DNA of 64,000 nucleotides, from NCBI GenBank assembly GCA_035340715.1, contig DAOQTX010000004.1, positions 1 to 64,000 on the forward strand, written 5' to 3'. The position numbers and the translations under genes were made by a program. The notes under the pieces were generated by a model. That model was given only the letters and a program-made list of their open reading frames with translations, made no database searches and had not been told where the DNA came from. This document shows positions 34,329 to 42,677 of the stretch, in pieces (position 1 is the first letter of the stretch; the number at the start of each line of letters is the position of its first letter). This DNA is from DAOQTX01 sp035340715. GTDB lineage: Bacteria; Bacteroidota; Bacteroidia; AKYH767-A; OLB10.

Positions 34329-35285
34329 CTATAATCTGAAATTTCTGGATATGTTAAAGCTAAATTTATATCCACCATCAGCCCAATCATCGGTGGTATA
34401 GGGAATAAATTCAGATTCAAGAAAATAAGATGCATTGGTCAACATGATGGTAAACACATGTCCTCCGGTTTCAATTTCCAATCCGGCACCTAAAGGAGGA
34501 AAATATCCCGAATCTTTTTCATCTCTGAGCGATGAGAATGTATGAAAGTAATCGGCTACCAATGCCAAACTTCGAGTGAATTTAAATCGCATGGCGGCAC
34601 CCACTGAAAACAATCCATTTTCATCGTCAGGATCGGGAACAAAATTTCGATGAACATAGGTCGGCATTAGCGCCAAAGAAAAATTAGAACTGAATTTACG
34701 CGCTATAATTAGCTGACTGGCATACGAAATTCTCCTTGCAAAAACATTTTCTCTTTCATTATCATCATCACCTCTTCGACCCCTATCGTCATCTTTCAAT
34801 CGGCTATAGTAACCATTCACATCTTTCTCTGGTGTAATTGCCATAGAAGTAAACACGGTCACTGCTACCGGTACTTTGTTGTTCGTTGTTTGTTGCAATA
34901 TTCTTCCTTTAAACAAACCTTCTAAATTTTCTTTGTGTTTGCTTCTGGAAAGTCCTACCGTAAAGTTATCGGTTATACCATATTCAAATGCTATGCGTAT
35001 GTCTTGCGAAACATCAAAACCCCATAAGGTATGCGCTCCACCACCACTATTATCTCCAATACTTCCAAATCGGTGACCGATTCTGAAATCAAGTGTTTTA
35101 CCAAATACTGTCTCATTGGTTTGAGCGTTTATCACCTTGGTACTTTTAAATGTAGCCGAAACTTTTTCGTTCTTTTCTTCCGATTGCTCATTCAACAAGT
35201 TCATCAAATCGTCTTGCGCGAATGTATTAGTGCTACAATAAACTAAAAGCAAGCTAAAAAGTAAGGGTTTAAATTTTGATGTCAT
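34329..35285 (-). CDS. DUF5777-family outer-membrane barrel protein
   Basis: Predicted beta-barrel of 318 residues. Signal peptide to NTFAQ, a short charged plug-like stretch (DDLMNLLNEQSEEKNEKV), then barrel strands beginning TVFGKTLDFRIGHRFGSIGD and containing HTLWGFDVSQDIRIAFEYGI, which I associate with DUF5777. A glutamate/arginine/aspartate-rich loop lies in the middle (about 165-178). It ends in FSFNISRNFRL. It follows YceI by 3 bases and belongs to a three-gene cluster with YceI and a cytochrome lipoprotein. Function unknown. Confidence 0.75.
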   Translation of the reverse strand: MTSKFKPLLFSLLLVYCSTNTFAQDDLMNLLNEQSEEKNEKVSATFKSTKVINAQTNETVFGKTLDFRIGHRFGSIGDNSGGGAHTLWGFDVSQDIRIAFEYGITDNFTVGLSRSKHKENLEGLFKGRILQQTTNNKVPVAVTVFTSMAITPEKDVNGYYSRLKDDDRGRRGDDDNERENVFARRISYASQLIIARKFSSNFSLALMPTYVHRNFVPDPDDENGLFSVGAAMRFKFTRSLALVADYFHTFSSLRDEKDSGYFPPLGAGLEIETGGHVFTIMLTNASYFLESEFIPYTTDDWADGGYKFSFNISRNFRL

Positions 35286-35288
35286 ATA

Positions 35289-35849
35289 CTACTCCTTTTT
35301 ATCTTTAGGCTTATAAGGCTTGTAAGTAAATTCAAATTTCACATTTACTTTTTCTGCTATATTTTCCGTCAGCAATTTCGGAATTTTTATGTCATGATCT
35401 TTCAGCATCACATCAAAACTTCCTTTCAAAACAATATTCCCATTCTGCACTTCGATGGTTGCATTTTCAACCCGCTCTTTTTTAACTCCATGAATTTCAA
35501 GCTCACCGCTACCTTTCACTTGTTGCGGCCCCTCTTTCCTCATGTCAAATCCTTCTCCTATCACACCTTTAAAAGAAGCGAAAGGAAATTTATCGCTTTC
35601 CATGTACTTCTCATTAAAGTGTTCCTGCATCAATGGCTTTTCAAATTTAAATGTAGTGATGGGTATTTTAAACACCACTTCATTGTTGCTGGTGTTCAAT
35701 ACTGATGTTGCACTGTGTGTTTCTGCTTCAATATTTTCAAGTGGAGCTTTGGAGAAAAAACTAATCTTTCCATCGCTGCTCATATATACTTGGGCGAACA
35801 TTGTTAGCGGAAAAATCAAAGCAAGAAGTAATAAATTCAATTTTTTCAT
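35289..35849 (-). CDS. YceI-family periplasmic protein
   Basis: A 186-residue exported YceI-like lipocalin-type protein. Signal peptide ends at TMFAQ. Typical features are FSKAPLENIEAET, the strand IPITTFKFEKPLMQEHFNEKYM followed by FPFASFKGVI, and a closing DVMLKDHDIKIPKLL. YceI proteins bind isoprenoid or other long hydrophobic ligands in the periplasm. It sits 12 bases after the cytochrome lipoprotein gene and 3 before the DUF5777 gene, so the three are almost certainly one transcript. Confidence 0.88.
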   Translation of the reverse strand: MKKLNLLLLALIFPLTMFAQVYMSSDGKISFFSKAPLENIEAETHSATSVLNTSNNEVVFKIPITTFKFEKPLMQEHFNEKYMESDKFPFASFKGVIGEGFDMRKEGPQQVKGSGELEIHGVKKERVENATIEVQNGNIVLKGSFDVMLKDHDIKIPKLLTENIAEKVNVKFEFTYKPYKPKDKKE

Positions 35850-35861
35850 TTCTTTTCTTTT

Positions 35862-36224
35862 TTAATTGTTAGGCGCACCGGCTGCCAGCCAGCAACGCAA
35901 AATATCTATATCGGTCTGACTTAATGGACCGGATGGAGGCATGTCTTTTGTATTGATAGCTCTTTGTTCAAATGTTCCATTGTCAACTTTCGATTTAACG
36001 CCTACATAAGGATTGCTTTTAAAATCACCGGTGCCACTTCCTCCGGGCTCGTGACAACCGTTCACACAATAAGTCTGTATGATTGGATTTACATCTGCAT
36101 TAAACTCGCTAGCTATGGTTGTACAGTCGGGAAGGGGTTGAGCCAAATCACCTTTATCGCTTAAGCAAGATGTAAATAAAACAATGATAAACAATTGACA
36201 TATAAAAGGAAGTGCTCGATTCAT
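35862..36224 (-). CDS. cytochrome c-like lipoprotein with a CX3CH site
   Basis: Small lipoprotein of 120 residues. The ATG at 36224 gives MNRALPF... with lipobox FTSC; longer in-frame starts would overlap the divergent gene. The mature part resembles short Bacteroidota cytochrome domains: NADVNPIIQTYC-VNG-CHEPGGSGTGDF, then KDMPPSGPLSQTDIDILRCWLAAGAP. The heme-type site is C-VNG-CH, that is CX3CH rather than CXXCH; Met in KDMPPSG is a likely sixth ligand. It is first in a cluster with YceI and DUF5777. Heme attachment is inferred, not shown. Confidence 0.75.
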   Translation of the reverse strand: MNRALPFICQLFIIVLFTSCLSDKGDLAQPLPDCTTIASEFNADVNPIIQTYCVNGCHEPGGSGTGDFKSNPYVGVKSKVDNGTFEQRAINTKDMPPSGPLSQTDIDILRCWLAAGAPNN

Positions 36225-36228
36225 TTTG

Positions 36229-36236
36229 TATTTTTG
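36229..36236 (+). promoter_or_regulatory. putative -7 box for the T9SS cargo gene
   Basis: TATTTTTG matches TAnnTTTG, 19 bases before the ATG at 36256 and immediately beside the divergent start codon at 36224. No -33 TTG at standard spacing. Confidence 0.35.
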
Positions 36237-36255
36237 ATTAACAAACATACAAAAT

Positions 36256-37899
36256 ATGAAAAAAATTGTACGGATCTGGTTTGTGATTTCTACATTATTC
36301 ATGAGTAGCTCACCAATAAAGGCTCAACTATTTGTAACCGATGCCTATTTATATGGCGATGCAAATGATGATGAGGTGAATACCATGTCATTTAATGAGC
36401 AAACTTATGAAGTGTTTGCTGCGGGCTATTTTCAAAATTCTTTCGATGGCACCATTAATGCCTTAGGAGGTAAAGATGCTTTTGTATTAAAACACGATCC
36501 TTTCGGAACTCCTTGGTTTGTTCAAATTGGAAGCGCAGCAGACGAAGAAATTACTGCCTCATCGTTTGATGTATCAACAGGTAGTTTGTATGTGGCAGGA
36601 ACATTTTCCGGTTCAACATTATCAGTGGGTAGTAATACACTAAACAATGCCGGCAATACCGATGTTTTCATTGCAAAAATAAATGCAATGGGAAATATTG
36701 TATGGAGTATGCGAATGGGAGGTTCGGGTTCTGATTATATCAGTGCCATAAAAACCGATAGCAGCGGAAACATTTATGCCTGCGGATACTTTTTTGGAGG
36801 ATCATTTACTGCAGGACCTTATACCTTGGGTGGTGGTGGACTAAGCAGCTCATACCTGGTAAAGATTAATAATACCGGCTTAGTAGATTGGGCGAAAGAA
36901 GCCAAAGGAAGCGGAGGTGGAGTAGCGATTGCCAGAGATGTATCCATATCGACCAATGGAACTATTTGGATGGTCGGTGAATTTTCGGTAGCTGCTGATT
37001 TTGTTGTGAGCACATTAAATGCCGTTGGAACACGCGATGGTTTTTCGGCAGCTTATAATTCAAGCGGAACTTTTCAATATGCAACCCAATATTTTGGGAA
37101 TTCAGGAGCTCAAGTTTTTATCAGAGGCATTCGTCCGATCGCCAATCATGAAATGGTTATGGCCGGATATTTTAGTCAAGATATTTTTGAAGGTAGTGCA
37201 TTCATCAATTCGGCCGGGAATATGGACATGATGATTTTGCAAATCAATAATTTTGGTACCATTCTAAACGGATTTACTGCAGGAGGTCCGGGAGATGATC
37301 GAATATTAGGTATGGGTGGCGATTTCAGCAATGTTTTTTCATTAGGGTATGAAAGTGACTTAAGTGAAATTCAAGGTGTGTTTTTACAAATGCCGCTTGG
37401 GGTTTCAAAAAGCGGATTGATCATTAATACCAATCACAATACAGGTTCTCCAATGGTAGTGACTGGTAGGTTGCGATTAGCGGAACATGGTATTTCGGCA
37501 CCCGAGTCTGTTTTCAAAACCACTTATGATGGATTGCCTTTGTTTGTATCACCCTTCTCGGGTTATAGTACCGGAAATATAAATTCAACCATAGCTCACG
37601 GAGGAAAAGATGCTATGATTTGTGATGTACTGATGTTTGGTGGAGTAGAAGAATCGGAGCGCAATTCGTTTAGAGCATCGCCTAATCCTGTTCGTGATAA
37701 TCTTAATATATTATTTACTAAACCCATTAAAGATCGGGTGCAAGTTCGAATATATGATGCAATGGGGCACCATGTTCTCAGCGATGAATTAAGCATTGAT
37801 GATCATAGCATTGATTTACAATCTTTACGAAAAGGAGTATATTGTATCACCCTGTTTGAGAATGGAACTTCTCAAGCTCAAAAAATTATTAAACAGTAA
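36256..37899 (+). CDS. T9SS-exported repeat protein with type A sorting domain
   Basis: Secreted protein of 547 residues. Signal peptide to SPIKAQ, then several copies of an approximately 45-60 residue repeat of the SBBP/beta-propeller sort, with recurring V-F-I-A-K-I-N-x-x-G-N-I-V-W and G-N-I-Y-x-x-G-x-F patterns. The last about 75 residues are a type A T9SS sorting domain (RASPNPVRDNLNI ... LQSLRKGVYCITLF ... KIIKQ). It should be carried across the outer membrane and attached to or released from the surface. Its end overlaps the first possible start of the M1 peptidase gene by 38 bases. Confidence 0.85.
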   Translation: MKKIVRIWFVISTLFMSSSPIKAQLFVTDAYLYGDANDDEVNTMSFNEQTYEVFAAGYFQNSFDGTINALGGKDAFVLKHDPFGTPWFVQIGSAADEEITASSFDVSTGSLYVAGTFSGSTLSVGSNTLNNAGNTDVFIAKINAMGNIVWSMRMGGSGSDYISAIKTDSSGNIYACGYFFGGSFTAGPYTLGGGGLSSSYLVKINNTGLVDWAKEAKGSGGGVAIARDVSISTNGTIWMVGEFSVAADFVVSTLNAVGTRDGFSAAYNSSGTFQYATQYFGNSGAQVFIRGIRPIANHEMVMAGYFSQDIFEGSAFINSAGNMDMMILQINNFGTILNGFTAGGPGDDRILGMGGDFSNVFSLGYESDLSEIQGVFLQMPLGVSKSGLIINTNHNTGSPMVVTGRLRLAEHGISAPESVFKTTYDGLPLFVSPFSGYSTGNINSTIAHGGKDAMICDVLMFGGVEESERNSFRASPNPVRDNLNILFTKPIKDRVQVRIYDAMGHHVLSDELSIDDHSIDLQSLRKGVYCITLFENGTSQAQKIIKQ

Positions 37900-39772
37900 C
37901 GCTATTACTTTGACACAAAAAATTCTTGCCCTATCCATCAGCGCCTTATTATTTTCCTGTTCTTCAGAAATTAAAAAAACCAGTACTTCGACCATGAGCA
38001 AAGACGATCATTCTTTTGCCAAAGCCGATGAAATAAGTATTCATCACATTGATTTGAACTTGAAGGTAGATTTTGAACAAAAAACTTTAGCAGGAAAGGC
38101 CCGTCTTTATATTACACATCATACCAAAGTCGATTCCATTTTTTTGGATACACGAAAACTTTCAATTCAAAAAATTCAATTGAGCGATGGTACTGAAACC
38201 CCTTACCGTTTATCGGAAGAAGATGCGTTATTGGGCAGTCAGTTGGCGATAAAAGTTGCTCCAAATACCGAGTACATTGATATAGCCTACTCAACCGATC
38301 CTACAGCTGCGGCATTACAATGGCTGGTGAAAGAACAAACGGCCGGAAAACAACACCCTTTTCTTTTTACACAATCGCAAGCCATATTGGCCCGCAGTTG
38401 GATTCCGCTACAAGATAGTCCCGGCATACGATTCACCTACTCGGCTGCCATTCAAGTTCCTCAACCATTAATAGCATTGATGAGCGCACGCTCTGCCAAG
38501 CAGGATAGTTTGACCAATACGTTCTACTTTGAAATGAAACAAGCCATTCCATCGTATCTTATGGCCTTGTCGGTTGGGCATTTACAATACCACGCTTACG
38601 ACCAAAGATGTGGCGTTTTTGCAGAACCTGAGATGATTGAAAAAGCTGCCTATGAATTTGCCGATATGCCATCAATGATATCGAGTGCAGAAGAATTATA
38701 TGGTCCCTATGCTTGGGAACAATATGATGTGTTGGTGCTTCCTCCTTCTTTTCCGTTTGGTGGAATGGAAAATCCGCGTTTAACTTTTGCCACACCTACC
38801 ATCATTGCAGGCGATCGCAGTTTGGTTGCTTTAATTGCGCATGAGTTGGCCCACAGTTGGAGTGGAAACTTAGTTACCAATGCCACATGGAACGACTTTT
38901 GGCTCAACGAGGGGTTTACGGTTTATTTCGAATCGCGCATTATGGAAAAGCTTTATGGCAAGCCTTATGCCGATATGTTGATCAAACTTTCATACGATGA
39001 ACTTTCACACACTCTTGAAGAGATGAAAGACCATGCGGACGACACACATCTTTATTTACAACTTAAAGGTCGCGATCCCGATGAGGGACTCACTGACATT
39101 GCTTATGAAAAAGGAAGATTCTTTCTTCGGCATATTGAACAAACTGTGGGGCGAGAAAAATGGGATGCTTTTCTGAAAGGATATTTTTCCAGTCATGCGT
39201 TTAAAAGTATAACCACCACTGCTTTTCTGGAATATCTTCAAAGCCATCTGCTGCAATCTATTCCCGGAGCGGATGAAAAAATAAAACTAAATGAATGGGT
39301 ATATGGCGCAGGTCTTCCGCCTGTATTTTTACCCCCAAGTTCTGAAGAGTTGACCCGGGTAGAAAAAAGTGCTGAAGCTTTTCTTTCAAATTCAAAAGCT
39401 GAAGCGATAGATACCAATGGATATAGCAGTCATCATTTTTTGCATTTATTGCGTTCGTTAAGTTCGTCAATCAGCAAAGAACAACTGGGATTGCTCGATC
39501 AAAGATTTAACTTTTCGAACAGTGGAAATAGCGAAGTATTGAGTCAGTGGTTATTGCTAAGCATACAAAAACAATATGGTCCGGCTATGCCGCAACTTGA
39601 AAACTTTTTGCTTCAGGTGGGAAGAAGAAAATTTTTAAAACCCTTGTATTCCGCCTTAGCTAAAACACCCGAAGGAAAAGAGGAAGCGCTTCGAATCTAT
39701 AGCAAAGCCCGCGATTCTTATCATTCGGTTAGTTACGGAACAATAGACCAAATTTTAGGTTATACACCATAG
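37862..39772 (+). CDS. M1 family aminopeptidase, leukotriene-A4-hydrolase-like lipoprotein
   Basis: Zinc aminopeptidase of 636 residues from the ATG at 37862, or 620 from a TTG at 37910, which begins just after the upstream stop and gives a tidier signal peptide with lipobox LLFSC. Active-site motifs are complete: substrate loop FGGMEN, zinc site HELAHSW (His327, Glu328, His331 from the ATG) with Glu350 in LNEGFTVYFE. The C-terminal part is the helical LTA4-hydrolase type domain. Likely a lipid-anchored periplasmic enzyme that trims peptides from their N-termini. Confidence 0.9.
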   Translation: MELLKLKKLLNSNAITLTQKILALSISALLFSCSSEIKKTSTSTMSKDDHSFAKADEISIHHIDLNLKVDFEQKTLAGKARLYITHHTKVDSIFLDTRKLSIQKIQLSDGTETPYRLSEEDALLGSQLAIKVAPNTEYIDIAYSTDPTAAALQWLVKEQTAGKQHPFLFTQSQAILARSWIPLQDSPGIRFTYSAAIQVPQPLIALMSARSAKQDSLTNTFYFEMKQAIPSYLMALSVGHLQYHAYDQRCGVFAEPEMIEKAAYEFADMPSMISSAEELYGPYAWEQYDVLVLPPSFPFGGMENPRLTFATPTIIAGDRSLVALIAHELAHSWSGNLVTNATWNDFWLNEGFTVYFESRIMEKLYGKPYADMLIKLSYDELSHTLEEMKDHADDTHLYLQLKGRDPDEGLTDIAYEKGRFFLRHIEQTVGREKWDAFLKGYFSSHAFKSITTTAFLEYLQSHLLQSIPGADEKIKLNEWVYGAGLPPVFLPPSSEELTRVEKSAEAFLSNSKAEAIDTNGYSSHHFLHLLRSLSSSISKEQLGLLDQRFNFSNSGNSEVLSQWLLLSIQKQYGPAMPQLENFLLQVGRRKFLKPLYSALAKTPEGKEEALRIYSKARDSYHSVSYGTIDQILGYTP

Positions 39773-39854
39773 CGTTCAACAATCATTTGGACTTATACTT
39801 AATTTTCGTGGCCTTGCGCAACAAACAGGTGCAATGCTTTGTTATCCATACTAA

Positions 39855-40460
39855 ATGATAAAGAAGTATAAAATAGTATTGCTGCTATTCTGTATGTCGT
39901 TTTCATTGCATGCAAAAGCTCAAGTGAACAGCATAGTAAACTTTTATGCGACTCAAATAAACAAAATAGTATATATGAGTTTCACTATAAAACAAGGCAA
40001 TACCTGTGCTGATACTCAGATTCAACGCTCTGCCGATAGTATTACCTTTAATACCATTGGAATTATTCCGGGTATTTGTGGAAGCATTACAACAGATGAA
40101 TCCTATAGTTTTAGCGATTCATTACCGCTTTATGGACAAATCAATTATTATAGAATTTATTTAGGAAACCAAGGTAGTTCGTATGTTGTAAAAGTTGAAG
40201 TAAGTCCTCTCTCCGAACTCCCTTTAATAGTGTATCCAAATCCCTCTTCCGATTTTACTACCGTGCAATTGGATCAATCGCTCGGAAAGAATTATCAAAT
40301 CACTGTATTCGATCTGTTTGGGAAGAAAATGATTGAACCCGCTCGTTTTTTCTCACCTTATTTTCTATCGACCCATCAATGGGTTTCCGGCAATTATATC
40401 ATTCAAGTGTCATCTGAAGATGGCCTTATATTAAAAAGCAATTTGAGTGTGGTGCGCTAA
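39855..40460 (+). CDS. short T9SS cargo protein with type A sorting domain
   Basis: Exported protein of 201 residues. Signal peptide to HAKAQ, then a domain of about 95 residues resembling the fibronectin-like module that precedes such tails (VNFYATQINKIVYMSFTI, then QRSADSITFNTIG), and a type A sorting domain (LIVYPNPSSDFTTVQLDQ, then YFLSTHQWVSGNYIIQVSS). Function beyond secretion is not apparent. It lies 82 bases after the M1 gene, with no terminator seen between. Confidence 0.78.
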   Translation: MIKKYKIVLLLFCMSFSLHAKAQVNSIVNFYATQINKIVYMSFTIKQGNTCADTQIQRSADSITFNTIGIIPGICGSITTDESYSFSDSLPLYGQINYYRIYLGNQGSSYVVKVEVSPLSELPLIVYPNPSSDFTTVQLDQSLGKNYQITVFDLFGKKMIEPARFFSPYFLSTHQWVSGNYIIQVSSEDGLILKSNLSVVR

Positions 40461-40498
40461 GCAATCAATCCTTCAATCAGGTGCAGTGAACAAAAAAG

Positions 40499-40556
40499 AT
40501 TCCTTCGTCACCCGGCAGCATGCGTTGCTTTATCTTTCCTTGCAATGACGAATAGG
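40499..40556. repeat. palindromic intergenic element, possibly a dispersed repeat
   Basis: Arms TTCGTCA (40504-40510) and TGACGAA (40546-40552) bracket a segment with an inner GCAGC/GTTGC stem. The flavour (TTCGTCA...GCAATGACGAA) resembles imperfect palindromes scattered between genes in Bacteroidota genomes. Only one copy is in this window, so repeat status is not shown. Confidence 0.35.
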
Positions 40557-40617
40557 AAAAAAAGAAAGGTTTATTTTCTATTTCATTTAAAAGATTTTTT
40601 AGCACCTCTTCATTTAG

Positions 40618-40625
40618 TACTTTTG
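40618..40625 (+). promoter_or_regulatory. putative -7 box for glutaryl-CoA dehydrogenase gene
   Basis: TACTTTTG matches TAnnTTTG, 35 bases before the ATG at 40661. The in-frame GTG at 40625 overlaps it, supporting the ATG. Confidence 0.45.
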
Positions 40626-40660
40626 TGCTGCTCAAAAAAATAACTATTTTAAATTCAATT

Positions 40661-41839
40661 ATGGCTACCGATCATTTTCAATCTCCCGATTATTATCAAA
40701 TAGACGAATTGCTGTCTGAAGAACATATTCTCATACGGAACTCAGTAAGAGAATGGGTAAAAAAGGAAGTGAGTCCGATTATAGAAGACTATGCTCAGCG
40801 CGCTGAGTTTCCAAAACAAATCATACGCGGGCTTGGAGAGATTGGTGCTTTTGGCCCATACATTCCGGAGCAGTATGGCGGCCCGGGATTGGATCAAATT
40901 TCCTATGGTTTAATAATGCAAGAGATAGAACGAGGCGACTCGGGTGTGCGCAGTACCGCTTCGGTACAGAGTTCTTTGGTGATGTATCCCATTTTTACTT
41001 ACGGAAGCGAAGAACAAAAGAAAAAGTATTTACCCAAATTGGCTACAGGCGAGTTAATGGGTTGCTTCGGGTTAACCGAACCCGATCATGGTTCGAATCC
41101 AAGCGGAATGCTCAGCAATATTAAAGACAAAGGAAATCATGTGGTACTCAACGGTTCAAAAATGTGGATCAGCAATGCTCCATTTGCAGACATTGCTGTT
41201 GTTTGGGCTAAAGATGAAAAAGGCGATATAAGAGGTATGGTGGTTGAGCGGGGCATGAAAGGTTTCAGCACTCCTGAAACACATAACAAGTGGAGTCTTA
41301 GAGCAAGTGCAACCGGTGAGTTGGTGTTCGACAATGTTGAAATTCCAAAAGAGAATATTTTTCCAAACGTTAAAGGATTAAAAGGTCCTTTGGGTTGTTT
41401 GAATTCGGCTCGGTATGGTATTGCCTGGGGTGCCATTGGCGCAGCCATGGATTGTTATGATACCGCTTTGCGCTATTCAAAAGAAAGAATTCAATTTGGC
41501 AAAGCGATTGGTTCTTTTCAATTGCAACAAAAAAAATTGGCTGAAATGATTACTGAAATTACCAAAGCACAGTTGTTGGCTTGGCGTCTGGGTGTTTTGA
41601 AAAATGAGAATCGGGCTACACCGCAACAAATAAGTATGGCCAAAAGAAACAATGTTGATATGGCATTGACCATTACCCGTCAGGCCCGTCAGATGTTAGG
41701 CGGAATGGGAATTACCGGTGAGTATCCAATTATGCGACACATGATGAATCTTGAAAGTGTGATTACGTATGAAGGCACGCACGATATTCATTTACTTATA
41801 ACCGGAATGGATGTAACCGGATTCAATGCGTTCTCTTAA
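40661..41839 (+). CDS. acyl-CoA dehydrogenase, glutaryl-CoA dehydrogenase type
   Basis: Flavin enzyme of 392 residues. The SVQSSLVMYPI segment with Arg in VRSTASVQ matches the glutaryl-CoA-binding loop, and the catalytic Glu lies in ITYEGTHDIHLLI near the C-terminus. FAD-binding GCFGLTEPDHGSNP and KMWISNAPFAD are intact. It converts glutaryl-CoA to crotonyl-CoA in lysine and tryptophan breakdown. The ATG at 40661 follows the promoter box. It ends in a 4-base overlap with the convergent membrane protein gene. Confidence 0.92.
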   Translation: MATDHFQSPDYYQIDELLSEEHILIRNSVREWVKKEVSPIIEDYAQRAEFPKQIIRGLGEIGAFGPYIPEQYGGPGLDQISYGLIMQEIERGDSGVRSTASVQSSLVMYPIFTYGSEEQKKKYLPKLATGELMGCFGLTEPDHGSNPSGMLSNIKDKGNHVVLNGSKMWISNAPFADIAVVWAKDEKGDIRGMVVERGMKGFSTPETHNKWSLRASATGELVFDNVEIPKENIFPNVKGLKGPLGCLNSARYGIAWGAIGAAMDCYDTALRYSKERIQFGKAIGSFQLQQKKLAEMITEITKAQLLAWRLGVLKNENRATPQQISMAKRNNVDMALTITRQARQMLGGMGITGEYPIMRHMMNLESVITYEGTHDIHLLITGMDVTGFNAFS

Positions 41840-42576
41840 TTGCTTTTGGATTGATTCAACTTTAACACCAGTTGCTTTATCGACAAAAAATGCAGCATGA
41901 GCGCAATAGGAACCAATACTGAAGGCAGAAGAGAGTAAGGCCAAATAACCGGTAAAGTATTGGCCGGCTCATTCATAAAATATTTGAATGGAAAAGGAGA
42001 GGATAAGGCTGCTATCGTTACTACATTAATGATTAACAGGATACCCAAAATGTTCCAAATGATGGCAACCCACTGCGGCAAACTTTTTTTCACAAAACAA
42101 AAATAACCGATCAAAGGGGCTGTGATGCCAATTAGAATGTCGTAGTTCATTCCTTCAAAAGTCATTTGTACCGGTATAACGTAAGCGTAGTAGAGTGATA
42201 CTAAAATAATCTCAACTACAATCCTGAAGGATTGCACATATATCAAATGTTCGGGTGGTACGTAACGAAGTAAGTAAGACACTCGACCTGAAAACAAGAT
42301 GGCCAATACTATCATTACAATCACTATCATCAGCAATAACATTCGCGGAGGCATGGCATCGTATTTATTAAAGTAACCCATAACCGTTGCAATGCTGACC
42401 AAAAATACCCATACAGCAATGGCTGAACCTGTGAAATAAAGAGTGATTCTTCTTTGAGGCAAAGCGATACCGACTTGCTTCAATGCGTTTTGATGAATGA
42501 CTAATACCGACATGATAACCGCCAATAGTAGCCCCAAAAATAGAGATGTAATAAAAGAAGAAATAGAAGCCTCCAC
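41836..42576 (-). CDS. seven-helix membrane protein of unknown function
   Basis: A 246-residue protein dominated by hydrophobic segments, about seven helices, with short loops. No family recognised. The start is GTG (42576), with a long hydrophobic N-terminal helix following. Charged residues sit mostly between helices, as in small uncharacterised integral membrane proteins. It overlaps the stop of the dehydrogenase by four bases and lies 100 bases after the murF/alr gene on the same strand. Confidence 0.65.
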   Translation of the reverse strand: MEASISSFITSLFLGLLLAVIMSVLVIHQNALKQVGIALPQRRITLYFTGSAIAVWVFLVSIATVMGYFNKYDAMPPRMLLLMIVIVMIVLAILFSGRVSYLLRYVPPEHLIYVQSFRIVVEIILVSLYYAYVIPVQMTFEGMNYDILIGITAPLIGYFCFVKKSLPQWVAIIWNILGILLIINVVTIAALSSPFPFKYFMNEPANTLPVIWPYSLLPSVLVPIALMLHFLSIKQLVLKLNQSKSN

Positions 42577-42677
42577 TACGCGAAGTTATCAAGCCCTATC
42601 AGCAATGCAATAGCGAATGAACAAAGAATAACATTTATTTGGCGATCTGTTCAATTCGTATGGTGAACGAGAATTAT

